Shown here: one piece after another, positions 57,015 through 64,000 of the stretch
How positions within the stretch are numbered: the stretch's first letter is position 1
Layout of the letters: the number at the start of each line of letters is the position of its first letter
Position numbers and translations under genes: made by a program
DNA from: Tepidisphaera sp.
GTDB taxonomy: Bacteria > Planctomycetota > Phycisphaerae > Phycisphaerales > UBA1924
Assembly (NCBI GenBank): GCA_016124375.1
Contig: WGNV01000004.1
Location: 586,813-650,812, forward strand
Direction: 5' to 3'
Length of the DNA stretch: 64,000 nucleotides
The notes under the pieces: generated by a model
The model's input: the letters and a program-made list of their open reading frames with translations, nothing else
Databases searched by the model: none
Told to the model about the DNA's origin: nothing

Positions 57015-58769
57015 TCACTTGGTCTTGGGCACTTCGAGCCGGTGCAGTTGCACGCCGATGGCGTGCAGGTAGCGTGTGCCGTCCGCGTCGAGGATGCGGA
57101 TCTTGTTGACGGCGTTGCCGAACTCGACTTTGCTCCACGTCGCTCCGCCGTCGGTGGTCTCAAAGCCGCCCGGCATGGCGCCGACGAAGCCGTGATGGTC
57201 GTCAAGAAACGCGACGCCGAACTCGCGGACCTTGGGGTCGTCGACGAGCGGGATTTCATGCCACGTGAGCCCGCCGTCGGTGGTCTTGGCGAGCACGCGG
57301 GCGGATTGGGACGGGTCGGGGTTGTATGACTGCACTGTGACGTAGCCGACCTGGCGCGAGGGGAAGCTGATTTTCCAGGTGATCTCCCAGGGCCTGCTCG
57401 AGCGGTAGGCCTCGCGCCAGGTGACGCCGCCGTCGTCGGTCGCGACGACCAGGGCGTTGGACTCCTGCACGTTTGCGCTGGAGGCCGAGGCAATCACACC
57501 GTGCTTTTCGTCGAAGAAGTGCACGTCGAAGGCCATCTTGGCGCTATCAGGCAGGGCGACGCGCGACCAGGTTTCGCCGAGGTCGTCGGAGACGATCATG
57601 GCCGCGGGTCCGCCGACGCGTCCAACCCCCACCAGGCGAATCTTCTCGCCCAGGTTGCCGGCGTTGACGAACGGCACGCGCACGATCTCGAGGGCGCACA
57701 GGCCGACGACCGGATCGCCCGCGATGGTGGTGACCGGCTGCCAGGTGGTGCCGCCATCACGGGTGCGATACAGGGGCGTCGCATCCGTGACATTCGGGAA
57801 GTATCCCGGGCCGATGTTGCCCGCGAAACCGAGCTTGTCATCGATGAACGCCAGGCAGCGCCAGTAGGTGCCGGGCTGATCGAGCTGCGTGACCCACGTC
57901 GCCCCGGCGTCGGTCGTCTTGAAGATCTTGCCCGCGCCGTTGGCATACCACCCCACCCGCGGCGACACGAAGTACACATCATCCTGCTTGCCCGAGTAGG
58001 GCTCGGTGGCCAGTTTGCTCCAGGTCGTCGCGCTGGCGGGCAGAGAGCCTCGCCCGCCGCCGGCGGCCTTGCTCTTGGGCGCTGGCGTGTTCTCCAGCGG
58101 CGCGGGCCTGGCGGCCTCGGGCGTCCGCCCCACTTCGCCGACCGGCCGCAGCGTCGCCCGCTGCACGCTGACGGGCGTCCAGCTCCGCACCTCGGGCGCC
58201 TCGCCCCCGCCCGACACGCTCGGCGCCTCCAACGATTCCGTCGCCAGTTCGACCTCCATGCGCGCCGCGGGTGTGCCCGCATCCACCAGCCACTGGCGCA
58301 CACCGATGCGGCTGCCCTGCACCTCGAACGTCGAGTACAGCACGCCATCGATGTATCGCGACGGAATCCGGATGCCGTTCTTCTCGTCAACGGTGTACAA
58401 CCCCTTGCCCGCGTCGTCGGTCACGAGCTCATACGCCCGCTCCTGCCGCCCGGCGGCTCCGTCGTAGATGATCGTCCACTGCCAGCGCCCGGGCGTCTGC
58501 GTCGGCGCAATCACACGCTCCATCGTGAACGAACCCGGCTCGCCCGCCGCCCCCAGCACCCGCACTTCGCCCTTCCAGCGCCCAGCCCAGGTGCCCGGAA
58601 ACTCCGACGCGGAGGCGGGCTGCGTCGCCTCGGCTTTGGAGGCCATCGAGCCGGCGCCGGCGGCCTGATGTGTGCCCGGCACCTGCGCCAGGGCGTGTGA
58701 AGTGCACCACACGCCGGCCACCAGCGACAGAGACGACAGACACTTCTTCACGTTGCGAGGGACGGGCAT
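57015..58769 (-). CDS. Exported BNR/YCF48-type beta-propeller protein
   Basis: 584 residues. GGAGG lies 5 nt before the ATG at 58769 and 2 nt before another ATG at 58772. A signal peptide is followed by an N-terminal domain (about residues 55-190, with WKGEVRVLG) and a propeller. The propeller blades carry Asp-box repeats: KTTDAGATWVTQ, RTRDGGTTWQPV, VSDDLGETWSRV, ATDDGGVTWREA, KTTDGGLTWHEI and ETTDGGATWSKV. Sialidase-like or YCF48-like folds share these repeats; no catalytic assignment is possible. It lies directly downstream of a winged-helix regulator gene, which may control it. Confidence 0.8.
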   Translation of the reverse strand: MPVPRNVKKCLSSLSLVAGVWCTSHALAQVPGTHQAAGAGSMASKAEATQPASASEFPGTWAGRWKGEVRVLGAAGEPGSFTMERVIAPTQTPGRWQWTIIYDGAAGRQERAYELVTDDAGKGLYTVDEKNGIRIPSRYIDGVLYSTFEVQGSRIGVRQWLVDAGTPAARMEVELATESLEAPSVSGGGEAPEVRSWTPVSVQRATLRPVGEVGRTPEAARPAPLENTPAPKSKAAGGGRGSLPASATTWSKLATEPYSGKQDDVYFVSPRVGWYANGAGKIFKTTDAGATWVTQLDQPGTYWRCLAFIDDKLGFAGNIGPGYFPNVTDATPLYRTRDGGTTWQPVTTIAGDPVVGLCALEIVRVPFVNAGNLGEKIRLVGVGRVGGPAAMIVSDDLGETWSRVALPDSAKMAFDVHFFDEKHGVIASASSANVQESNALVVATDDGGVTWREAYRSSRPWEITWKISFPSRQVGYVTVQSYNPDPSQSARVLAKTTDGGLTWHEIPLVDDPKVREFGVAFLDDHHGFVGAMPGGFETTDGGATWSKVEFGNAVNKIRILDADGTRYLHAIGVQLHRLEVPKTK

Positions 58770-58810
58770 CATGACCTCCGGGATTGATCGTGCATTCGCG
58801 GGCGGCTTTC

Positions 58811-59479
58811 TCACTCCGTGCCAGACGCGGGACGCAAGCGGGCGGACGCCTTGAGGGGCGAACGTCGCTCCCCCGAGCCCCGGCCTCGGCGCGACTTTCG
58901 GACAACGGGCGTGGCGATCGCCAGCGTCAGGTACATCTGGCCCTTGCGCGGGCCTTTGCCTGCGTCCATGATCGCTTTGATCTGACGCACCAGGTCGCGA
59001 ACCCTGCGAAAGCCGGTCGGCGAAAGCCAGGAAAGCTCGTAGTTGATCGTGATGTTGCGGTCGTCGCGGGCCAGACGCAACGCGCGAGCGGACGCCGCGT
59101 CCCGCACCGCGCGTTCCGCGGCTTTGGCAAACGCGCTCGCGGTCTCGACCACCGCTTGACCGGCCTTTCCGCGCTCGTCGTCACCCAGGTCGAGCTCAAA
59201 GTCACGGGCGCTGGCGTCGAAAAGCTGCTCGATGTGCCGCCCCGCCTTGCGATGCCCCGCGTGCACCACAAAGCCCGCCTTCCGCAGAAGCTCAACGTGG
59301 CGATACAGCGAATCCGCCCGGCGGCCCAGCATCGCCGCCAGTTGGGCGATCGACATCGGCCCTCCCGCACGCAGCGCCTCGGCCACCTCAACCCGCACCG
59401 GCGAAAGCAGCACCCGCCAGGTGCGAGGTGATGTCACGCGGATGATGTCCGGCTTGCGCATCGAGCGATTCTTGTCCAT
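58811..59479 (-). CDS. Winged-helix (ArsR-like) transcriptional regulator
   Basis: 222 residues if it starts at the ATG at 59479; ATGs at 59488 and 59461 are alternatives and none has a clear Shine-Dalgarno. The HTH reads RVEVAEALRAGGPMSIAQLAAMLGRRADSLYRHVELLRKAGFV. The C-terminal part is helical and basic at the end, with no obvious metal-site cysteines. It lies 41 nt upstream of the propeller gene on the same strand. A palindrome at its start is a good operator candidate. Confidence 0.8.
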   Translation of the reverse strand: MDKNRSMRKPDIIRVTSPRTWRVLLSPVRVEVAEALRAGGPMSIAQLAAMLGRRADSLYRHVELLRKAGFVVHAGHRKAGRHIEQLFDASARDFELDLGDDERGKAGQAVVETASAFAKAAERAVRDAASARALRLARDDRNITINYELSWLSPTGFRRVRDLVRQIKAIMDAGKGPRKGQMYLTLAIATPVVRKSRRGRGSGERRSPLKASARLRPASGTE

Positions 59480-59480
59480 G

Positions 59481-59507
59481 ATTGACATAAAAGCAAATTT
59501 TGTCAAT
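59481..59507. promoter_or_regulatory. Candidate operator palindrome of the winged-helix regulator
   Basis: Inverted repeat ATTGACA ... TGTCAAT (7-bp arms, 13-nt spacer) in a short AT-rich island directly at the regulator start. On the minus strand the upstream arm contains TTGACA, which could be the -35 hexamer of an autoregulated promoter, with the spacer covering the promoter body. Confidence 0.55.
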
Positions 59508-59559
59508 GGTTGGTGATTTGTTCATGATCGTCGATGATGCTGCTCGCGGGCTGCCTGTT

Positions 59560-60873
59560 CTACGCGACGTCCGGCGTTCTCGGGCCCGGATCAGCCAGCG
59601 CCCCGGCGGGCGCGGGCGGCCCAGACTGCTCGCCCCAGCAACGGCTCAGAAACGACCGGACCGCCGGATCGGGCGTCAGACCGATCGACGTCGTCAGGCA
59701 GCTTCGCGCCTGCTCGGTGTCGCCCAGCGCACGGCTGATCCAGAATCGCGCCACCCAGTATGGCTGATACGCCGCCAATCCCGCCGAAGCACCGTACACC
59801 CGCAGCGCTTCATCAAGCAAAGCCTGCGCCGGCCCCGGACCTTTGGCCCGCAACACGGCCGCGGCCTGCGCGACCGCCGAGCCCGGCCCCGGCGAAGTCT
59901 TCACCAGCACCTCGTACAACGCCAGAATGGCTTCCCAGTCGGGCCGGCCCGTGCGAACCCCGTGAATGTGCGCGGACTGGATCGCCGCCTCCAACTGGTA
60001 CCGGCCGATGTGTCTGGCACGCGAGGCTTCAAGGAGCAGTTGCTCCGCCCTGGTGATCATGCCCAGGTTCCACGCCGCGGGGTCCTGACGATCCAGCGGA
60101 ACGTAGTCGCCCGCGGCATCGCGGCGTGCCTCCCGTCTGGATTCGCTGAACAGCATGAGCGCCAGACACCCGCTCACTTCCGGGTCAGCCGGAAACACCC
60201 GCTGAAGCTCGCCGGCCAGCGCGATCGCCTGCGGGGGCAGGTCGTCGGGCCTCGAGGGCGCGCCGACAAACTCCCACCCCGCGAGAAACGCGGCGTACAG
60301 CGCGTCCAGCACGGCTTCCAATCGCTCGCTCAGGTCGCTCTGCGGGGGCAAGCTCAGCTCGACGCGGGTCTCCTGAATCTGCCGCTTCGCCCGCACCAGC
60401 CGCTGCGCCAGGGTCGACGGCCTGACCAGGAACGCGGAAGCGATGGTCGCGCAATCAACCCCCAGCACGCACTGAAGCATGAGCGCCGGGCGGATGCCCT
60501 GCTCCAGCGAAGGGTGCGCGCACAGGAACAGCATGCGCAGCGTCTCGTCGGTCAGGGCGTGGTCGTCTTCCGCCGTCGCCCGCGCCGGCCAGGCATGTGC
60601 CAGTTCGTCCAACACGCGCCGGGCCACCCGCTGCCGACGCCTCGCGTCGCTGGCCGCGTGCCGCGCCGTCGTCAGCAGCCAGGCTTCCGGCTCCCGGGGC
60701 GTCCCGTCCCTGGGCCAGCTCTCCAGCGCCCGCGCAAACGCCTCGCCCAGCGCGTCCTCGGAATCCTCGATGTCCCCCGTGCGAGCGACCAACATGCCCA
60801 GCAGCCGCGCGTACGCACGCCGTGCGGCCTGGGCCGCACGTTGGTGCGCCTGCTGCGCGGATTCACTGGGCAT
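59560..60873 (-). CDS. ECF sigma factor, ECF42-like (sigma70 with TPR-like C-terminus)
   Basis: 437 residues from the ATG at 60873. Sigma region 2 is DIEDSEDALGEAFARALESWPRDG with TPREPEAWLLTTARHAASDARRR. Region 4 is MLQCVLGVDCATIASAFLVRPSTLAQRLVRAKRQI. The long C-terminal extension (about 200 residues, helical, TPR-like: DRQDPAAWNLGMITRAEQLLLEA) is the hallmark of the ECF42 group. It lies 50 nt downstream of its usual partner, a DGPF-domain protein, on the same strand; no anti-sigma gene is seen, as expected for the group. Confidence 0.9.
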   Translation of the reverse strand: MPSESAQQAHQRAAQAARRAYARLLGMLVARTGDIEDSEDALGEAFARALESWPRDGTPREPEAWLLTTARHAASDARRRQRVARRVLDELAHAWPARATAEDDHALTDETLRMLFLCAHPSLEQGIRPALMLQCVLGVDCATIASAFLVRPSTLAQRLVRAKRQIQETRVELSLPPQSDLSERLEAVLDALYAAFLAGWEFVGAPSRPDDLPPQAIALAGELQRVFPADPEVSGCLALMLFSESRREARRDAAGDYVPLDRQDPAAWNLGMITRAEQLLLEASRARHIGRYQLEAAIQSAHIHGVRTGRPDWEAILALYEVLVKTSPGPGSAVAQAAAVLRAKGPGPAQALLDEALRVYGASAGLAAYQPYWVARFWISRALGDTEQARSCLTTSIGLTPDPAVRSFLSRCWGEQSGPPAPAGALADPGPRTPDVA

Positions 60874-60923
60874 GTCGGTCGCTCCATCGGGGACTTGTGA
60901 ACTCTGACGCCGCAACCCCCGCC

Positions 60924-61286
60924 TCAGCGCCCGGGAGGTGGCGGCAACAGCGGGCGAACTTCCACCCCAGACAGCGCTGCCGCCGGACAACGCTCCGCCC
61001 ACTGCAGCGCGGCTTCCATGTCCGGCGCCTCGATCAGGAAGAAACCGCCGATTTGTTCCTTGCTGTCGATGAACGGGCCGTCCTTCACATCCCGACGCCC
61101 CCCGCGAATCTTGATCGTCGTCGCGGTCTCGGGCGGCATCAGCCCAGCCCCGCCCCGCGCCACCCCCGCCTGCGCCAACGCCGCGCTGTACGCGGCATAC
61201 GCCCCCATGTACTCCGGCCCCTTCGCCGAGTCTGTGCGGGCGGCGAACTCCTGCTTGTTCTCCAACACAATGATCGCAAACTGCAT
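60924..61286 (-). CDS. YciI/DGPF-domain protein, partner of the ECF42 sigma factor
   Basis: 120 residues: MQFAIIVLENKQEFAARTDS and the signature KDGPFIDSKEQIGGFFLIEA, followed by DMEAALQWAERCP. DGPF proteins are YCII-related alpha/beta-barrel dimers found next to ECF42 sigma factors, and their expression is often driven by that sigma. It is first in the two-gene operon with the sigma gene. Confidence 0.9.
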   Translation of the reverse strand: MQFAIIVLENKQEFAARTDSAKGPEYMGAYAAYSAALAQAGVARGGAGLMPPETATTIKIRGGRRDVKDGPFIDSKEQIGGFFLIEAPDMEAALQWAERCPAAALSGVEVRPLLPPPPGR

Positions 61287-61456
61287 CGGGCGTCTCCTGT
61301 GGCTCGGGCCTCTCGGCCAGTCTCATCGGCACGCCCCGGATCGGACAACCCAACCCGGGATCCCCTCAAGGACGAACCCGCCACGCTGATTTCGACTCGA
61401 ATCCAGAAAATTCCTGCGGCATGGGACCCGCCCATCGGCGTACCGCGTTCGCCGGC

Positions 61457-62596
61457 CTAGGGCCGCTCCCCCACCTTCGCCAGCATCGCCGCCGCCGCGT
61501 CGTGAAACATCACTTTGAGCAGGTCTTTAGGCAGCCCCAGCCCCTGCAGCCTGGGCGCATCCATCGGTCCAAACCGCTCCGGCTCCACCATCGCCAGGTC
61601 CGGGTCGGCGATCGGGCTTTCGCCCTCGTAGTCGGTCTCGAACATCGCCCGCAGCGCCCAATACCGGCTCGCGTACAGGTCAAACGCCTTCTCCGGGCTG
61701 TCCGCCAGTTCGGCCATCGGGTGATTCGAAGGCTCCTTTTTCGGAGCCAGATGCTCATCCACGCTCACGATGTCCGAGCCGAACACGATCCGCCCGCGCC
61801 AACGCTCAAAGAACTCGACCACCTCGTCCTTCGGGTGGCGGCTCAACTCCCGCACGATCCACTTCGTCGCCGACGTATCCAGGTACACGTTCTGGTGCGA
61901 GGTCAGAAGTTCCGAGAGGAACGGCAGGTTCTCGGGCGAGCCCCCCATGTGGGCCAGCAGCCAGGGCCTCGGAAAGCGATCGATCATCTGCCGCAGGGGC
62001 CGGTAGTGATCGGGCTTCAGGCGATACTTGAGCGCGTTGGAATACTTGGTCTTGAACCACGTGTCAGGATCGGCCACGTGCACCATGATCATCATGCCCA
62101 GCTTGTCGGCCAGCGCTGCGTGCCGGAAGCGCCACTCGCTGTCGAAGCCCACGCAGTCCCGTCCGCTCTCGGCGTCGAAGTAGTCGTGCATGCGCGGGGC
62201 GTTCCACAGCTTGATCATCCGGGCCCCAAAGTCATCGTGAAAACTCTGGATGTCGGCCAGAAACCCCTCGCGCATCGCCTTGGCCCGATCGGCCCGGAAA
62301 TCCGGGAAGGCGATGAACCGCACGCGATCCCCCAGGGTTTCGCGTACCATCTTCGCGTCGCCCAGGCGCACCATGGTGTACACCCGCGACACGCCGAACT
62401 GGTCGGCGACCTTGGAGTAGATCTTCCCCGCCTGCGCCCCGTTGGTGTGCGCGTGGATGTCGATGATCGGGCAGGGCGGCGCGGGCAGGCGGGCGGCTTC
62501 CTTCGAATAATCAACGCCAAATCGGTTCGCGGGGTTCGTCGGCTTTTCGCCCGACGTTGCGAGGCGAAAGCGGCCGTTGTTGGAGGCAGTGGTCAT
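61457..62596 (-). CDS. Amidohydrolase-2 family protein
   Basis: 379 residues from the ATG at 62596. The metal-binding start PIIDIHAHTN, the mid-protein Lys/His (ARMIKLWNA; MIMVHVADPDTW), PWLLAHMGGSPENLPFL and the late Asp in RIVFGSDIVS fit the TIM-barrel amidohydrolase 2 group (decarboxylase/hydrolase). The substrate is unknown. It is divergent from the glycosyltransferase at 62625 with only 28 nt between starts. Confidence 0.87.
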   Translation of the reverse strand: MTTASNNGRFRLATSGEKPTNPANRFGVDYSKEAARLPAPPCPIIDIHAHTNGAQAGKIYSKVADQFGVSRVYTMVRLGDAKMVRETLGDRVRFIAFPDFRADRAKAMREGFLADIQSFHDDFGARMIKLWNAPRMHDYFDAESGRDCVGFDSEWRFRHAALADKLGMMIMVHVADPDTWFKTKYSNALKYRLKPDHYRPLRQMIDRFPRPWLLAHMGGSPENLPFLSELLTSHQNVYLDTSATKWIVRELSRHPKDEVVEFFERWRGRIVFGSDIVSVDEHLAPKKEPSNHPMAELADSPEKAFDLYASRYWALRAMFETDYEGESPIADPDLAMVEPERFGPMDAPRLQGLGLPKDLLKVMFHDAAAAMLAKVGERP

Positions 62597-62624
62597 TGGA
62601 GTCACTGTAGAACAGCCGCCGAGT

Positions 62625-63824
62625 ATGACCACCAGATCCTCCAGCCTGCGTCCCTTCGCTTCGCCCGGCGCGCCCAGGGCGCGGATCGTGCTTGCCCACG
62701 ACTGGCTGGTGGGCATGCGCGGGGGCGAGCGCGTGCTCGACGCCATCGCCCGAGCCCTCGCGGGCGTGCCCGGCGTGCACGTCGCGGGGTTGTTCGTGAT
62801 GTTCGACGACACGCACAGCCTGTCGCGCTCGATCGACGCCCTGCCACACGTCTGCTCGACGCTGGGACGACTGCCCTGGGCCAGCACTCGTCTGCGCCGC
62901 TGGCTGTTGCCGCTGTACCCCGCCGCCGTCGCCGATCTCTCCCGGCGCCTCGCCCGCCTGCACGCCAGGACACCGATCGATCTCGTCATCTCCACCAGTT
63001 CCGCCGCCATCAAGGGCCTCCTCCCGCCCCAAGGCGTTCCCCACCTCTGCTACTGCCACAGCCCGGCTCGCTATGTCTGGTCGCAGCGGGAGAACTACAG
63101 CCGCGATCACTCGCTTCGGGGCCTGGGGCTCTCGATGTTCGGCGATCGCTTTCGGCGCTGGGACGCCCGCAGCGCGGCCAGCGTGTCGGAGTTCATCGCC
63201 AACTCCTCGCACACGCGCGACGAAATCCGCCGCTGCTACTCGCGCGAGTCCAAGATCCTGTTTCCACCCGTGCGGACCGAGTTCTTCACACCCCCCGCCC
63301 AGACCCGCACGCTGGATGGGCCCTGGCTCGTCGCCTCCGCGCTGGAGCCCTACAAGCGCACCGAGCTGGCGATCGAGGCGGCCAGGCGAGCCAATCGCGA
63401 ACTCCTCGTTGTGGGTGACGGCAGCGAGCGCCGGCGACTGGAGCGCCTGGCCGGACCCCACACGCGATTCCTGGGCCGACTGGGCGACGAACGCCTGCGC
63501 GAGCTGTTCCGCAGCGCCAGTCTGCTGATCTTCCCGCAGGTGGAGGACTTCGGCATCATGGCGGTCGAGGCACAGGCCGCGGGGCTGCCGGTCGTCGCAC
63601 GGCGCGCGGGCGGTGCCCTGGACACCGTGGTCGATGGCGTCACCGGGGCGTTCTTCGATGGCGATGACCCGGACGCGATCGTGGCGGCTGCGGGGCGCTG
63701 CCCCAAGAACTGCGACCGGGCGTGCCGCGAAAACGCGTTGCGATTTTCGGAAGAGGCGTTTCGCGCAGGGTTGCTGAGTCTGGTGGGCGAGGCGTGCCCC
63801 AAGCTGCTCTCACGCCCGGGATGA
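62625..63824 (+). CDS. Family 4 glycosyltransferase
   Basis: 399 residues from the ATG at 62625. The N-terminus RIVLAHDWLVGMRGGERVLDAIARAL, the middle CYCHSPARYVWSQRENY and the GT4 donor motif FPQVEDFGIMAVEAQAAGLPVVAR match mannosyltransferase-like GT4 enzymes (WbaZ type). Its acceptor is unknown, and it is not adjacent to the other glycosyltransferases in the window. Confidence 0.9.
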   Translation: MTTRSSSLRPFASPGAPRARIVLAHDWLVGMRGGERVLDAIARALAGVPGVHVAGLFVMFDDTHSLSRSIDALPHVCSTLGRLPWASTRLRRWLLPLYPAAVADLSRRLARLHARTPIDLVISTSSAAIKGLLPPQGVPHLCYCHSPARYVWSQRENYSRDHSLRGLGLSMFGDRFRRWDARSAASVSEFIANSSHTRDEIRRCYSRESKILFPPVRTEFFTPPAQTRTLDGPWLVASALEPYKRTELAIEAARRANRELLVVGDGSERRRLERLAGPHTRFLGRLGDERLRELFRSASLLIFPQVEDFGIMAVEAQAAGLPVVARRAGGALDTVVDGVTGAFFDGDDPDAIVAAAGRCPKNCDRACRENALRFSEEAFRAGLLSLVGEACPKLLSRPG

Positions 63825-63892
63825 GCGGAGCGAATCCCGAGATCGACTTCGTCCAAACAGAAGAGTTCACCACAGAGCGACTGTGTTCTGAG

Positions 63893-64000
63893 TCAAGGGT
63901 GTTGGGGGTTTTTGGGGGTTTTCTTTTGGTTCCACAGCAGGTCATCGCGGACCAGGGCGTTGAGGATGGTGAGCAGTTTGCGCATGCAGGCGGTCATGGC
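63893..64000 (-). mobile_element. IS110-family transposase, C-terminal fragment at the window edge
   Basis: The last 35 codons of a minus-strand ORF that enters from the right edge: MTACMRKLLTILNALVRDD then LLWNQKKTPKNPQHP and a TGA at 63895. The string ACMRKLLTILNA is diagnostic of the C-terminus of IS110/IS116/IS902 transposases. The element's end should lie between 63825 and 63893. The rest of the element, including any bridge-RNA region, is outside the window, so intactness is unknown. Confidence 0.85.

Noticed and set aside
61421..63418. 665-codon plus-strand ORF opposite the amidohydrolase and into the GT4 gene
   Set aside because: Overlaps two recognised families on the opposite strand and in another frame; no domain of its own.
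63640..63945. 101-codon minus-strand ORF near the right edge
   Set aside because: It overlaps the 3' end of the GT4 gene antisense and the IS110 transposase end in another frame; no coding evidence.

Overview
The window looks like a chromosome segment from a planctomycete, most likely class Phycisphaerae. It is GC-rich. The supporting signs are surface proteins ending in a V-P-A-P-G / hydrophobic / poly-Arg sorting tail, a pseudopilin-like protein with an H-x-DG tail, dockerin-like calcium loops, a CxxCxYDIRGL...CPECG zinc-ribbon membrane protein, and a GspD/GspE pair. Species cannot be named from the sequence alone.

Layout. 1-7.7 kb: small accessory genes (cupin, two DinB-fold proteins, a TIGR01777 SDR protein, several exported or membrane unknowns). 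7.7-12.4 kb: TPP riboswitch and thiC, a VOC protein and an MFS transporter. 12.4-16.8 kb: exported subtilisin-like protease, a PH-like membrane protein, a GDP-fucose-synthase-like gene and an RNHCP protein. 16.9-21.7 kb: a short flagellin followed by three glycosyltransferases. 21.5-27.9 kb: a BtuF-like cobalamin-binding protein, GspD and GspE. 27.9-35.4 kb: B12-dependent metH, rpmE, a TraB/GumN-type protein with a GspG-like insert, and a Uup-type ABC-F ATPase. 36.1-40.3 kb: a cobalamin riboswitch followed by four same-strand genes (sorted surface protein, beta-propeller/dockerin protein, pseudopilin-like protein, [2Fe-2S] protein). 40.4-53.8 kb, minus strand: rplK-rplA-rplJ-rplL, then a membrane-anchored DUF4041/GIY-YIG nuclease resembling the anti-phage protein SNIPE, then rpoB, a small membrane protein and rpoC. 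54-64 kb: exported proteins, a winged-helix regulator with a BNR/YCF48-type propeller gene, an ECF42-type sigma factor with its DGPF partner, an amidohydrolase, a glycosyltransferase, and the 3' end of an IS110-family transposase at the right edge.

Two themes stand out. First, B12: MetH needs cobalamin, a BtuF-like protein is present, and a cobalamin riboswitch precedes a set of exported proteins that includes a beta-propeller. I infer a possible new surface B12-acquisition module. Second, a probable phage-defence nuclease sits between rplL and rpoB, inside one of the most conserved bacterial gene clusters.

At least five families of short repeats, mostly palindromic, are dispersed through the window. 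Two families have copies lying in frame inside essential-type genes (thiC and metH), comparable in behaviour to Rickettsia palindromic elements.
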